Assembly (NCBI GenBank): GCA_049585795.1
Contig: JBAVAQ010000108.1
Coordinates: 1 to 64,000, forward strand
Length of the DNA stretch: 64,000 bases
Origin: JABDBE01 sp049585795
Lineage (GTDB): Bacteria; Acidobacteriota; Terriglobia; Terriglobales; Acidobacteriaceae
Reading direction: 5' to 3'
The notes under the pieces were generated by a model. That model saw only the letters and a program-made list of their open reading frames with translations, ran no database searches and was not told the DNA's origin. Of this stretch, positions 43,516 through 52,214 are shown piece by piece (positions within the stretch are counted from its first letter, which is position 1; each line of letters starts with the position of its first letter). Position numbers and translations under genes: made by a program.

Positions 43516-45226
43516 AATTTTCCGCAAACCGATCGAAGGTATTGAACGCCCCCAGATGCCGGCTGATGTTGTCATCGTCGGCGGCGGGCCTGCTGGCATG
43601 GCTTGTGCGCTGCGGCTCTCTCAGCTCATCGACCAGCACAATTCGAAGAATCCTGACTCGCAGCTGAGCAAAGAGAACATTTATGTGTTGGAAAAAGCGC
43701 GCGAGGTAGGCCAGCACTGTCTGTCGGGTGCGCTACTCGATCCGCGTTCGATGCGCGAGTTGTTGCCTAGATTTGAAAAAGAAGCTCCGCTCGACGCCGA
43801 GGTCACAAAAGAAGCAGTTTACTTTCTTACCGAAACACGTAAATTCAAGTTTCCCATCACGCCGCCGCCGTTACGCGATCACGGCAATTACGTCATCTCG
43901 CTCAATCGATTTGTGAAATGGCTGGGCAGCAAAGTTGAAGAAACCGGAATCACGATCTTCACCGGTTTCGCCGGATCAGAGCTGCTTTTTGATGGCGCCC
44001 GGGTCATCGGGGTCCGCACCGACGACAAGGGCGTGGACAAAGAGGGCCATCCCAAATCAAACTTCGAGCCCGGCTACGATCTGCAGGCGAAAGTCGTCAT
44101 CCTTGCCGAAGGCACACGCGGGTCGCTAACGAAAGAATTGATCACGAAATTCAACCTTGCCAAAAACAGCAATCCGCAGACTTACGGCCAAGGCATAAAA
44201 GAGCTGTGGGAAGTTCCATCGGGACGCATCGCACCGGGCGAAGTTATCTACACCATGGGTTGGCCGTTGACTACGAAAGAATATGGCGGCGCATGGATCT
44301 ATGGCGGCAAAGACAACATCGTTTCGCTCGGCTTCGTGACGGGCCTCGATTATACCGATCCGCGTCTTGATCCGCAGCACGTGTTGCAGGATTTCAAACA
44401 GCATCCCTTCGTTGCCAGGTTGCTCGAAGGCGGCAAGATGATTCGCTACGGCGCGAAGTCGCTGCCTTATGGTGGTTGGTGGGCCATTCCACCGGTCGCG
44501 GGCGATGGTTGGATGATTCTCGGCGACTCCGCCGGCTTCCTCAACTCGCAGCGCTTGAAGGGAATTCATCTGGCGATTAAGAGCGGCATGCTGGCGGCTG
44601 AAACCGCTTTCGAGGCGCTGAAGAAAGATGATTCTTCCGCCGCCGTGCTCAGCGCGTTCCAGAAGAAAGTGGAATCAAGTTGGATCAGAGATGAGCTGTG
44701 GAAGGTTCGCAACTTTCATCAGGGGTTCGAGCACGGATTCTTCGCCGGTTTATTTCATGCCGGACTGCAGCAATTCACGGGCGGCCGCGGCCTGCGCAAC
44801 CGGTATCCTGGGACTGCGGGCTATCAACACATGAAGAAGTTCGCCGAGTTGCCGGCCGATGGTGGCAAGGAAGCTCGTCTGCTGGGCCCGGCGAAAGGCG
44901 ACGGCAAGCTTACTTTCGACAAGCTCACCGACCTCTATCATTCGGGCACGAGGCATGAAGAAGATCAGCCGGCGCATCTGGTCATTCACGACACCAACAT
45001 TTGCAACACGCGCTGCGTGAAAGAATTCGGCAGCCCCTGCCAAAATTTCTGCCCAGCCAATGTTTACGAAATGGTGGACGATGCAGAGCAGCCCAACGGC
45101 AAGCGCATCAGTTTGAATCCATCGAACTGCGTGCATTGCAAGACCTGCGACATCGCTGACCCGTATCAAATCATCACCTGGGTTCCCCCGGAAGGCGGCG
45201 GAGGGCCTAACTACGATGGGATGTGA
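43511..45226 (+). CDS. Electron transfer flavoprotein:ubiquinone (quinone) oxidoreductase
   Basis: 571 residues. FAD-binding N-terminus DVVIVGGGPAGMACALRLS; later GGWWAIPPVAGDGWMILGDSAGFLN and the quinone-binding region. The C-terminal 4Fe-4S site: CNTRCVKEFGSPCQNFCPA then NPSNCVHCKTCDIADPYQIITWVPPEGGGG. It transfers electrons from reduced EtfAB to the membrane quinone pool. It lies on the same strand as etfBA but behind HicBA and Phd/VapC modules, so it needs its own promoter. Its start codon sits at the edge of a degenerate repeat. Confidence 0.96.
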   Translation: MLIFRKPIEGIERPQMPADVVIVGGGPAGMACALRLSQLIDQHNSKNPDSQLSKENIYVLEKAREVGQHCLSGALLDPRSMRELLPRFEKEAPLDAEVTKEAVYFLTETRKFKFPITPPPLRDHGNYVISLNRFVKWLGSKVEETGITIFTGFAGSELLFDGARVIGVRTDDKGVDKEGHPKSNFEPGYDLQAKVVILAEGTRGSLTKELITKFNLAKNSNPQTYGQGIKELWEVPSGRIAPGEVIYTMGWPLTTKEYGGAWIYGGKDNIVSLGFVTGLDYTDPRLDPQHVLQDFKQHPFVARLLEGGKMIRYGAKSLPYGGWWAIPPVAGDGWMILGDSAGFLNSQRLKGIHLAIKSGMLAAETAFEALKKDDSSAAVLSAFQKKVESSWIRDELWKVRNFHQGFEHGFFAGLFHAGLQQFTGGRGLRNRYPGTAGYQHMKKFAELPADGGKEARLLGPAKGDGKLTFDKLTDLYHSGTRHEEDQPAHLVIHDTNICNTRCVKEFGSPCQNFCPANVYEMVDDAEQPNGKRISLNPSNCVHCKTCDIADPYQIITWVPPEGGGGPNYDGM

Positions 45227-45236
45227 CCAAGAGAAA

Positions 45237-46022
45237 ATGGCGCTGCGAGGATCCCACCACGTTTTGTGCTTTTTATCCCTCGCGCTTTTTTGCCTTTGCG
45301 CGCGAGCCCAGCAATCTGCCATTCCTACTACCGGCTTTCAAGGGCTTGACCAATACCGGGCTTCACGCATTGCGATTTTCACCGATGACTTCGGCCAACT
45401 GACTCGTTATCAGCGTGCTAATGCCAGCTTGAAGCCGCCTGCGGCGGGCGAGAAGCGCGTGGTGTTTTTCGGGGATTCCATTACCGACAAGTGGGACCTG
45501 GAAGAATATTTCCCCGGCAAACCCTATATCAATCGTGGCATAAGCGGGCAGACCACACCGCAGATACTGGTCCGCTTCCGCCAGGACGTAATCAATCTGC
45601 AACCGAAGGTGGTCGTAATCCTGGCAGGCACTAATGATATCGCTGGCAATACCGGGCCTATGCGGCTGGAAGACATCGAGGCCAATTACGCTTCGATGGC
45701 TGAGTTGGCGCGGATACACGGCATCCCCGTGGTGTTTTCCTCCGTCCTGCCGGTCCACAATTACACACCTCAGTCGCACGATTTGTTTGCCCAACGTTCG
45801 CCGGAGAAAATTTTGGAGTTGAATCGCTGGCTGAAAGCCTACTGTGGCCCGAACGGCGACATATATCTCGATTACTTCAGCTCTATGGTGGACGAGAAAG
45901 GCTTACTTAAGCGGGATCTGGCCGACGATGGCCTGCATCCCAATATCGCGGGCTACAAGTTGATGGCGCCCTTGGCCCAGTCGGCCATCGAAAAAGCGCT
46001 AGGGCCGTCCACCAAGCGGTAG
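45237..46022 (+). CDS. Secreted SGNH/GDSL-type esterase
   Basis: About 261 residues from the ATG at 45237 (a 7-residue longer reading starts at 45216 inside the preceding gene). Signal peptide HHVLCFLSLALFCLCARAQ. Block I RVVFFGDSITDKW holds the catalytic Ser, block II GISGQTTPQ a Gly, block III LAGTNDIA the Asn, and block V DDGLHPNIAGY the Asp and His. It should hydrolyse esters, lipids or carbohydrate acyl groups outside the cytoplasm; substrate unknown. It overlaps or abuts the oxidoreductase gene, so co-transcription is likely. Confidence 0.92.
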   Translation: MALRGSHHVLCFLSLALFCLCARAQQSAIPTTGFQGLDQYRASRIAIFTDDFGQLTRYQRANASLKPPAAGEKRVVFFGDSITDKWDLEEYFPGKPYINRGISGQTTPQILVRFRQDVINLQPKVVVILAGTNDIAGNTGPMRLEDIEANYASMAELARIHGIPVVFSSVLPVHNYTPQSHDLFAQRSPEKILELNRWLKAYCGPNGDIYLDYFSSMVDEKGLLKRDLADDGLHPNIAGYKLMAPLAQSAIEKALGPSTKR

Positions 46023-46049
46023 TTGTGTCTTCGATCGCCCGCTTGCATC

Positions 46050-46330
46050 TATAATAAATACGAGTTTCCGACCGCCTCAGCCTTTGGGCATACCCTGGCA
46101 ACGGCGGCGACGGAGAGAGTACGCGTGCTATGTCGCCCGCGAACACTCTCCCAAGGGTGCGAGTGGAAACGTCCGCGCCTCCCGTGCTTCGTGAGGAGCA
46201 TATTGGAAAGGAAGCAACTACTGGGGATGGTCCCGCCTGTGTTGTCTCTTTTCCAAGAACAGTCGTCGGTCGTTTGCAAAAACTTCCGACGACAACCTGG
46301 CCAACGACCAACGACGATCGACCAACAACG
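46050..46330 (+). promoter_or_regulatory. Structured 5' leader of moaA with candidate -10 box
   Basis: TATAAT at 46050-46055 is a perfect -10 hexamer, though a -35 box at correct spacing is lacking. The leader to the GTG at 46331 is about 270 nt. Hairpin A (46112-46151): GGAGAG-A-GT-A-CGCG pairs with CGCG-A-AC-A-CTCTCC, interrupted by two A-A mismatches. Hairpin B (46203-46256): TTGGAAAGGA pairs with TCTTTTCCAA, enclosing CAAC/GTTG and GGGA/TCCC. Between them is a small stem CTCC/GGAG. The last 40 bases are degenerate CCAACGAC repeats. The moaA gene is a known Moco-riboswitch target, but I could not match the consensus. Function open. Confidence 0.5.
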
Positions 46331-47320
46331 GTGACACTTTCCGACAAATTCGGCCGCCCCATTACCGATCTCCGGATCTCGATTACCGATCGCTGTAATT
46401 ACAAGTGTGTTTATTGCCGGACTGGCAATGAAGGCGCACTGTACGGCGAACTGCCCTTTGCCGACTACCTGCGCATGGCCCGTATATTCGCGGGGCTCGG
46501 AATCAAGAAAATCCGCCTGACCGGAGGCGAGCCTTTGCTGCGCAACGGCGTCGTTGACTTCATACGCGAACTGTCTAAGCTGCGCTCCGCCGACGGCGAA
46601 GAACTCGACCTGGCAATGACCACCAACGGACATCTGCTCGCGGAGATGGCGAGGCCGCTGAAGGATGCTGGATTGAATCGCATCACCGTAAGCATGGACG
46701 CGGTCGATCCCGATCGCTTCGCTCGCATTACGCGGGTGCCCAATGGATATGACCACGTGCTGGCGGGAATCCGGGCCTCGCGCCGAGCCGGGTTGTGGCC
46801 GGTGAAGGTCAACTGCGTTCTGATGCGCGGTTTCAACGAAGATCAGATCATTCCCTTCGGCATGTTTGCACGCGAAGAAGGCGTTGTTGTTCGCTTCATC
46901 GAATTCATGCCTTTGGAAGAAGATCGAACCTGGTCGCCCGCCATTGTTGTCGCGTTGGATGAAATTGTCCAGCGCATGGCAGAATACCGCCCGCTGGTCG
47001 AAATCCCTCACGCGCGCAGCGAAACCGCGCGCCGCTATCACTTCGACGACGGTATTGGTGAGATAGGAATCATCGCTCCGGTCTCGCATCCTTTCTGCGG
47101 ACACTGCAGCCGCATCCGCGTCACCTCCGACGGCAAGATTCGCACTTGCCTGTTTTCCGTCTGGGACCACGATCTGCACGAACTCATGCGGCGCGGCGCT
47201 TCCGACGAAGAACTGGTAGAGTTCATCGGTGGCGTGGTGGAGAGAAAAGAAGAGCGCCACCACATCGGCGAAGCGGATTTCGTGCCTGCTTCGAGGACCA
47301 TGGTGCATATCGGGGGATAG
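46331..47320 (+). CDS. moaA: GTP 3',8-cyclase MoaA (molybdenum cofactor biosynthesis)
   Basis: 329 residues from the GTG at 46331, exactly the usual length; the longer ATG frame from 46130 runs through the leader. Radical SAM motif CNYKCVYC; LTGGEPLLR; VNCVLMRGFNEDQI; VRFIEFMPL; second cluster HPFCGHCSRIRVTSDGKIRTCLF; C-terminal double glycine (VHIGG) needed for activity. MoaA and MoaC convert GTP to cyclic pyranopterin monophosphate. No other moa or moe gene lies in the window. Confidence 0.96.
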   Translation: MTLSDKFGRPITDLRISITDRCNYKCVYCRTGNEGALYGELPFADYLRMARIFAGLGIKKIRLTGGEPLLRNGVVDFIRELSKLRSADGEELDLAMTTNGHLLAEMARPLKDAGLNRITVSMDAVDPDRFARITRVPNGYDHVLAGIRASRRAGLWPVKVNCVLMRGFNEDQIIPFGMFAREEGVVVRFIEFMPLEEDRTWSPAIVVALDEIVQRMAEYRPLVEIPHARSETARRYHFDDGIGEIGIIAPVSHPFCGHCSRIRVTSDGKIRTCLFSVWDHDLHELMRRGASDEELVEFIGGVVERKEERHHIGEADFVPASRTMVHIGG

Positions 47321-47330
47321 TGACCGCAAG

Positions 47331-47951
47331 ATGGAACTCAGGATGCGCTCGTGGGATGCGCTTGATGATTTCGTGCTGAAACCGGCGGGAGACATCTCGA
47401 ATGCTTTTATTCAAGCCGGGACGCTCGATTATCGAGCAGCGGCGCAATTCGTCAGCCATGTGCCCTACGGTCGGAATAAAAACATCAGCGATCCGCTGAT
47501 CGTAATCCGCGAAGATCGCGGGACTTGCAGCACCAAGCATGCTCTTCTTCGCAGGCTTGCCACGGAACAAGGGTTGGACGTGGCGCTGGTCCTCGGAATC
47601 TACGAAATGCACGCGCGCAACACGCCCGACGTCGGGTCTATTCTTCAAAAACATCGGCTAGCGAGTCTGCCTGAAGCGCATTGTTACCTCCGCTTCCGGG
47701 GCAATCGAATTGACATCACGCGCGAGATCGATGCCCATCCGCCCGAAGCGATTGCGCACTTTCTACATGAGGAAGACATCGCCCCCGAACAGATTTGTCA
47801 TTACAAGGAAACTGTCCACCGAAAGTTCCTGGCGCGATGGATAGCTAAAACTGGAACTGGAACTGGGGGGCGGACGCTAAGCGAGATTTGGCGAATCCGT
47901 GAAGAATACATTGCAGCCCTTAGCCACAACGAAGTTGAGCGATTGCGGTAA
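47331..47951 (+). CDS. Transglutaminase-like/cysteine-protease-fold protein
   Basis: 206 residues from the ATG at 47331. A papain/transglutaminase-like catalytic layout: Cys in DRGTCSTKHALLRRLATEQG, His in PEAHCYLRF and Asp in NRIDITREID. The C-terminus is helical (HKETVHRKFLARWI-type, LSEIWRIREEYIAAL). Small cytoplasmic homologues with this arrangement are found in several phyla with unknown substrate. It starts 10 bases after moaA, so co-transcription with moaA is possible. Enzyme activity is inferred from motif spacing. Confidence 0.72.
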   Translation: MELRMRSWDALDDFVLKPAGDISNAFIQAGTLDYRAAAQFVSHVPYGRNKNISDPLIVIREDRGTCSTKHALLRRLATEQGLDVALVLGIYEMHARNTPDVGSILQKHRLASLPEAHCYLRFRGNRIDITREIDAHPPEAIAHFLHEEDIAPEQICHYKETVHRKFLARWIAKTGTGTGGRTLSEIWRIREEYIAALSHNEVERLR

Positions 47952-47961
47952 CATCGTTTGC

Positions 47962-48810
47962 GTGAAACGAACTGCTTTGATGCTCGCCGTGCTGGGTTTG
48001 ATCTCTGTCTTACCAGCCAACGCACAATCCGATCGCGCCACGAGCGCTCCGGCCTATCTGGGTTTTGATCGCAATAATTATCCGGGCGACCAGAACTTGA
48101 AGGTTCTTCGCGAGACATTTTCTTACACGGGCTACTGGCTGAATGCGCCGCCCAGCGCGCGCACCAACACGTGGAGCGGCAAACGGCTCAAGTTGCAATC
48201 AGCAGGATTCGGATTTTTAGTGCTGTTCAACGGCCGCCTGTTCAATGAGCTGAAATCGGTTTCATATGCCACGAAATTAGCGACGTCCGATGCGCACGCC
48301 GCTGCCGCTGCAGCGCGGCGCGAAGGATTCCCCGCCCGAACCATCATCTTCCTCGACCAGGAACAAGGCGGACGCATGCTGTCCGAGCAGAAAGCCTACA
48401 TCTATGCGTGGGTGGATGGAGTAACCGCGGGCGGCTTTCGAGCGGGCGTTTACTGCTCGGGCATTTCCGCGGCAAAAGAGGGCGGCGAAGATATCGTGAC
48501 TGCGGACGACATTCGGCAGAATGCTGGCCCAAGAAAAATCGCATTCTGGGTTACGAACGACGCCTGTCCGCCCTCGCCCGGCTGTGCGTTTCCCAAACAC
48601 GCACCGAGTCCTGCCGACAGCGGTATTCCCTTTGCCGAAGTATGGCAGTTCGCCCAATCGCCGAAGAGGCCCGAAGTCGCTGCGAGCTGTCCAGCGAACT
48701 ACAATCGCGATGGAAACTGCTATCCGCCGGGAATCGACGCCGGCGAGCGCTTGCACATCGATGTGAACACGGCGACCAGTACAGATCCATCGCATGGCCG
48801 GAGCCGGTAA
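47962..48810 (+). CDS. Secreted DUF1906 glycoside-hydrolase-like protein
   Basis: About 282 residues from the GTG at 47962, which opens a signal peptide (KRTALMLAVLGLISVLPANAQ); the longer ATG frame begins inside the previous gene. The domain resembles the TIM-barrel-like DUF1906 family: PAYLGFDRNNYPGD, AGFGFLVLFNGR, ARTIIFLDQEQGG, AYIYAWVDGVTAGGFRAGVYCSGI, KIAFWVTND and AEVWQFAQSP. The family often degrades or binds peptidoglycan or other glycans, but no proof of activity is visible. Two Cys pairs near the C-terminus (CPPSPGC, CPANYNRDGNC) suggest disulphides, consistent with secretion. Confidence 0.8.
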   Translation: MKRTALMLAVLGLISVLPANAQSDRATSAPAYLGFDRNNYPGDQNLKVLRETFSYTGYWLNAPPSARTNTWSGKRLKLQSAGFGFLVLFNGRLFNELKSVSYATKLATSDAHAAAAAARREGFPARTIIFLDQEQGGRMLSEQKAYIYAWVDGVTAGGFRAGVYCSGISAAKEGGEDIVTADDIRQNAGPRKIAFWVTNDACPPSPGCAFPKHAPSPADSGIPFAEVWQFAQSPKRPEVAASCPANYNRDGNCYPPGIDAGERLHIDVNTATSTDPSHGRSR

Positions 48811-48824
48811 AAGCGCGGTTGTAG

Positions 48825-48900
48825 AAACGTTGCTTTGCAACGTTTGGCGGCAACGAAACATCGGACGTAGCAGACAAGGCGTAGCGAGCTACGTCTCTAC
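48825..48900. repeat. Two palindromes of dispersed repeat families
   Basis: AAACGTTGC-TTT-GCAACGTTT at 48825-48845 (nine-base arms), and CGTAGC-GA-GCTACG at 48880-48893 followed by TCTCTAC. The second belongs to the GTCTCTAC family seen at 31-60 and 58107-58132. The first could act as a terminator for the preceding gene, but no T-run follows. Confidence 0.55.
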
Positions 48901-49040
48901 CGGGCCTGTAGTTGCGTTGTGCCCCCCTACAGTGCACAATAGGTTAGGTACTCAGTTACTTGCGGTGGTTACGCTGTGGTTCTGAAAAAAGCGACACTTT
49001 CCGCGGCCGCTGAGCATCTTAATTAGTGTGAAGAGTTAGT

Positions 49041-49189
49041 GGCTTCAACATCCCCGCCGGTTGGGCGCAGCGTAGTTTCAAACGACGCGCAGTGAATCGA
49101 CTGGAGCCGCTGGAAGCTTTCAACATCCCCGTTCCGGAACAAGCGCAGCCTATTGCGGAATAGCCGCAATTGCATTCGCATCCGGAGCT
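49041..49189 (+). ncRNA. NAD+-I riboswitch (nadA motif), two tandem aptamer domains
   Basis: Domain 1 (49041-49107) begins GGCTTCAACATCCCCG and ends CAGTGAATCGACTGGAGCC; domain 2 (49115-49189) begins AGCTTTCAACATCCCCG and ends CATCCGGAGCT. Outer stems GGCT/AGCC and AGCT/AGCT close each domain, and both share CTTCAACATCCCCG plus a downstream GCAG. This matches the published nadA motif of Acidobacteriota, whose domain 1 binds NAD+ and relatives. Domain 2 ends 11 bases before the nadA start, so its closing stem can control access to the ribosome-binding region. Confidence 0.9.
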
Positions 49190-49200
49190 GAAGGCGAGAC

Positions 49201-50319
49201 ATGACAATGGCAACCGCAGCACCAGTTTGCAGTCTGGAAAATTACCTCGTCCTGCCCGATCACACCATGGACGACCGCATCGCCGCCGCCCGCGAGGCTT
49301 TGGGCCGCGACTGCGTGATTCTTGGACATCACTATCAACGCGACGAAGTTATCCGCTTCGCCGATCATCGTGGCGACTCTTATAAACTTTCGCAAGAGGC
49401 CGCGCATGCCGGGGGAAAATATATCGTTTTCTGCGGCGTGCATTTCATGGCGGAAAGCGCCGACGTGTTGAGCCGGCGCGGCCAGGTCACCATTCTGCCC
49501 GATTTGAACGCCGGCTGCTCCATGGCCGACATGGCGGAAATCACGCAGGTAGAAAATTGCTGGGAGCAGCTCATCGCCGCGGGATTGACCTCTGACGCCG
49601 GCGAAGGCATCACGCCCATCACCTATATGAATTCCACCGCCGCGATCAAAGCTTTCTGCGGAGAACGCGGTGGGGTAGTTTGCACTTCTTCCAATGCCTC
49701 TGGCGCATTTCAGTGGGGCTTTGCGAAAACTCCCAAACTTCTGTTTCTTCCCGATCAGCATCTCGGCCGCAACACCGGTTTCAACCTTGGCATTCCGTTG
49801 AATGAAATGGTCGTCTGGGATCCTTATCTGATTAACGGCGGCTTGACGCCGGATCGGTTGCGTGCGGCGAGAGTGATTTTGTGGAAGGGTCACTGCTCGG
49901 TCCACCAGCGCTTCCTGCCTGAGCACGTAGATAACGTGCGTGCCAAGTATCCCGGCATTCGCGTGATTGTGCATCCTGAGTGCCGCTGGGAAGTTTGCCA
50001 GAAAGCCGACGGCATTGGATCGACGGAAGGGTTGTTGAAGATGATTCGCAACGCACCACCGGGAACAATGTTCGCTGTGGGCACGGAAATCCATCTGGTC
50101 AATCGCATGGGCAAAGAATTCGCGCCGGAGGGGAAAAAAGTCATCACCCTCGACGATTCCGGCTGCCTGTGCACGACCATGTTCCGCATCTCGCCGCAGC
50201 ATCTGTGCTGGGTGCTGGAGAACCTGGTTGAAGGCAACATCGTGAACCAGATCAAAGTGAAAGACGACGTGAAATACTGGGCGCGAGTGGCGCTGGACCG
50301 GATGCTGGAGATTTTGTGA
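49201..50319 (+). CDS. nadA: Quinolinate synthase
   Basis: 372 residues. With iminoaspartate and dihydroxyacetone phosphate it makes quinolinate for NAD synthesis, using a 4Fe-4S cluster. Segments: CVILGHHYQRDEVIRFADHR, VFCGVHFMAESADVL, NAGCSMADM, ITYMNSTAAIKAF, VCTSSNASGAFQW, LPDQHLGRNTGF, WKGHCSVHQRF, HPECRWEVCQKADGIGST and DDSGCLCTTMF. Candidate cluster ligands are the Cys residues in the NAGCSM, GHCSVH and SGCLC or HPEC segments. It belongs to the long type. The adjacent leader is an NAD+-sensing riboswitch, so NAD level feeds back on this gene. nadB and nadC are not in the window. Confidence 0.98.
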   Translation: MTMATAAPVCSLENYLVLPDHTMDDRIAAAREALGRDCVILGHHYQRDEVIRFADHRGDSYKLSQEAAHAGGKYIVFCGVHFMAESADVLSRRGQVTILPDLNAGCSMADMAEITQVENCWEQLIAAGLTSDAGEGITPITYMNSTAAIKAFCGERGGVVCTSSNASGAFQWGFAKTPKLLFLPDQHLGRNTGFNLGIPLNEMVVWDPYLINGGLTPDRLRAARVILWKGHCSVHQRFLPEHVDNVRAKYPGIRVIVHPECRWEVCQKADGIGSTEGLLKMIRNAPPGTMFAVGTEIHLVNRMGKEFAPEGKKVITLDDSGCLCTTMFRISPQHLCWVLENLVEGNIVNQIKVKDDVKYWARVALDRMLEIL

Positions 50320-50502
50320 AGGTCGTTGGCTGTTCGTCGTTGGTCATCGGCAAGAATCACGTTGCGACGTGCGCCCTCGGCCATCCGCTGGCGCAGCACG
50401 GGAATCTGAGCCAAGAATCGAAAGCCAACGACCAAGGACCAACGACTGCCGACAACGACTAACAACCCGCCATAAAATGGATTAGAATACCTCTATATCT
50501 CC
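50320..50502. repeat. Degenerate GTTGGTC/CCAACGAC repeat spacer
   Basis: The spacer holds two facing runs: GTCGTTGGCTGTTCGTCGTT... at the left and AAAGCCAACGACCAAGGACC... at the right, each of imperfect 7-9 nt units. The same CCAACGAC units occur before moaA. No gene found; the promoter of the DUF2203 gene may lie at the right end (TAGAATACC). Confidence 0.5.
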
Positions 50503-50937
50503 ATGGCCGAACGAACTTTCACCCTTGAAGAAGCCCAATCTCTGCTGCCGGTGCTGGAGTCGTTGCTCCGCACCGCAATTGACGGCAAGAAACTGATCGA
50601 AGCCGTGGACGCTGAGCTCCAGGAACTGGCGCACCGTGTCTTTCTGCAAGGGGGCTTGTTGGTCAACGTGGTCCACATGGCCCGTCGCAAAGCCGAGCGC
50701 GAGAAAGCTATCCCGCGCGTGAAAGACGCACTGGCTGAGATTGATTCCATCGGCGTTCAGGTCAAAGATCTCGATATCGGGCTCCTCGATTTTCCCTGCA
50801 AAGTTGAGGGCCACATTGTGCTGCTCTGCTGGAAGCTGGGAGAGCCCGGCATCAATTACTGGCACGACACCAGCCAGGGCTTCGCCGGGCGCAAGCCGAT
50901 TGACGAAAAAATCAGCAAGGCGAAGAGAAGCAATTAG
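50503..50937 (+). CDS. DUF2203 family protein
   Basis: 144 residues. N-terminal FTLEEAQSLLPVLESLLRTAI, middle helical coiled segment, and the family signature VKDLDIGLLDFPCKVEGHIVLLCWKLGEPGINYWHDTSQGFAGRKPI. Function unknown; typical of Acidobacteriota, Actinobacteria and cyanobacteria. The last codons (KRSN, stop) run into a degenerate repeat. Confidence 0.88.
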   Translation: MAERTFTLEEAQSLLPVLESLLRTAIDGKKLIEAVDAELQELAHRVFLQGGLLVNVVHMARRKAEREKAIPRVKDALAEIDSIGVQVKDLDIGLLDFPCKVEGHIVLLCWKLGEPGINYWHDTSQGFAGRKPIDEKISKAKRSN

Positions 50938-51024
50938 CACTCAGCATTCAGCATTTGGCCAGCCAAGTCTTGCCACTGACCACAGCGCGTTTGTGAGGCT
51001 GAATGCTAACTGCTGAATGCTGAC
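50938..51024. repeat. Inverted degenerate repeat between convergent genes
   Basis: CACTCAGCATTCAGCATTTGG at 50939 region and CTGAATGCTAACTGCTGAATG at 50999-51019 are runs of 7-8 nt units facing each other. They flank the spacer and reach the stop codons on both sides. Confidence 0.55.
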
Positions 51025-52089
51025 TTACGGCTTCCCTCCGACGTTCCACTTTGGCTGGAAATCCGAATTCACCAGCCACTCCAATGGCACCAAGAGCGAT
51101 CCCATTACCGCATCCATGTGCCTGAAATCCAAATGAGCCAGATCGTCGCTGGGCTGGTGATAATCCTTGTGCAAGCCGTAGCTTGATATGGTTTGCGCGA
51201 CCACGCCCTGCTTTGCCAAAACAAAATTATCAGAGCGGGCAAAGAAGTTCTCTCCAAGATGCGGATCGGCCACCAGCCTTGCACCGTGCGCGACCAGCGC
51301 AGGCCCAAGGTTCGAGCGGTCCCATCCGGTGAGCCAGAGAGCATCATCTTTTTCCGCCGGATCGGGTCTTCCGATCATTTCAAATTCGAGGTTGGCGGAT
51401 ATATCTTTCAGGGGTACCGGCGGATGCTCGCGGAAATAGGTGGACCCAAGCCCGCCTACCTCTTCACTGCCAAACAGGGCGAAGATGATGGTGCGTCGAG
51501 GGTGGCGTCCCCGGCCCAAAACACGCGCGATTTCGAGCACAGCCGTGATGCCCGACGCGTCATCGTCCGCTCCGTTGTAGATATTGTCGCCGTTTACCGG
51601 AGTCCCGATCCCCAACCCGTCCAAGTGCGCCGAGAACAAAATTTCCGAGTGTTGCAGCGATGCATCGCGTCCGCGCAATATGCCGATCGCGTTCCATGTG
51701 AAACTTTCTTCTTCCGATGGCCGCGCCTTGCTGACCTTCTGCCGAACCGCCGCACGTTGAATGTAGCCACCGTTGTCTCCGGCAGGTTCAATGCCATATT
51801 GCCGCAGTTCTGACGCCACATAGGTTGCGGCCACTAGCTCGTCGTGCGTGCCGCTGCCCCTTCCCTGCAGTGTGTCCGAGGCAAGGAATTCTTCGTGAGC
51901 ACGAATGCATCGCCCACAAACCTGTGGCACAACTGGCGTGTGCGCAAGAACTGCTGTTGGCTTGGCATTTGGAGACGTTGCAGCGGCTTGCCCAGCGGCG
52001 AGCGGCGCAGGCAACACCGATAACGCAAACCAGATCAACAACACTGGGGAAATAATTGGCAAGACGCGTAAAGCCAACGGTTTTCTCAT
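51025..52089 (-). CDS. Secreted M28-family peptidase (short form)
   Basis: 354 residues with signal peptide (LPIISPVLLIWFALSVLPAPLAAGQ). M28 metal ligands: FSAHLDGLG (His, Asp), NGADDDASGITAVLEIA (Asp), FALFGSEEVGGLGS (Glu-Glu), FEMIGRPD (Asp) and HKDYHQPSDD (His). It is an extracellular zinc aminopeptidase-type enzyme, probably part of peptide scavenging together with the longer M28 homologue at 16059-17852. It diverges from the VWFA gene. Confidence 0.93.
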   Translation of the reverse strand: MRKPLALRVLPIISPVLLIWFALSVLPAPLAAGQAAATSPNAKPTAVLAHTPVVPQVCGRCIRAHEEFLASDTLQGRGSGTHDELVAATYVASELRQYGIEPAGDNGGYIQRAAVRQKVSKARPSEEESFTWNAIGILRGRDASLQHSEILFSAHLDGLGIGTPVNGDNIYNGADDDASGITAVLEIARVLGRGRHPRRTIIFALFGSEEVGGLGSTYFREHPPVPLKDISANLEFEMIGRPDPAEKDDALWLTGWDRSNLGPALVAHGARLVADPHLGENFFARSDNFVLAKQGVVAQTISSYGLHKDYHQPSDDLAHLDFRHMDAVMGSLLVPLEWLVNSDFQPKWNVGGKP

Positions 52090-52214
52090 GACAACGACAA
52101 TGCGAGTTTACAAGCTTTTACCTTCCTTGACGGATTCTTTACCCACCACTCGAACACTCGCGGCTATCATACATATAAGAGTCTTGACCCTTTCTGAATG
52201 ACTACCCGCTGACC

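Noticed and set aside
46100..46200. GGAGAGAGTA and GTGGAAACGTCCGCG in the moaA leader look like parts of a T-box
   Set aside because: The antiterminator consensus (GGGTGGTACCGCG) is not matched, no aminoacyl-tRNA or amino-acid gene follows, and no specifier loop could be placed. Kept as an unassigned leader.
46049..47395. Long minus-strand open frame (about 448 codons) across moaA
   Set aside because: It is antisense to a clear MoaA with intact motifs and has no recognisable domain; it reflects G+C-rich codon bias.
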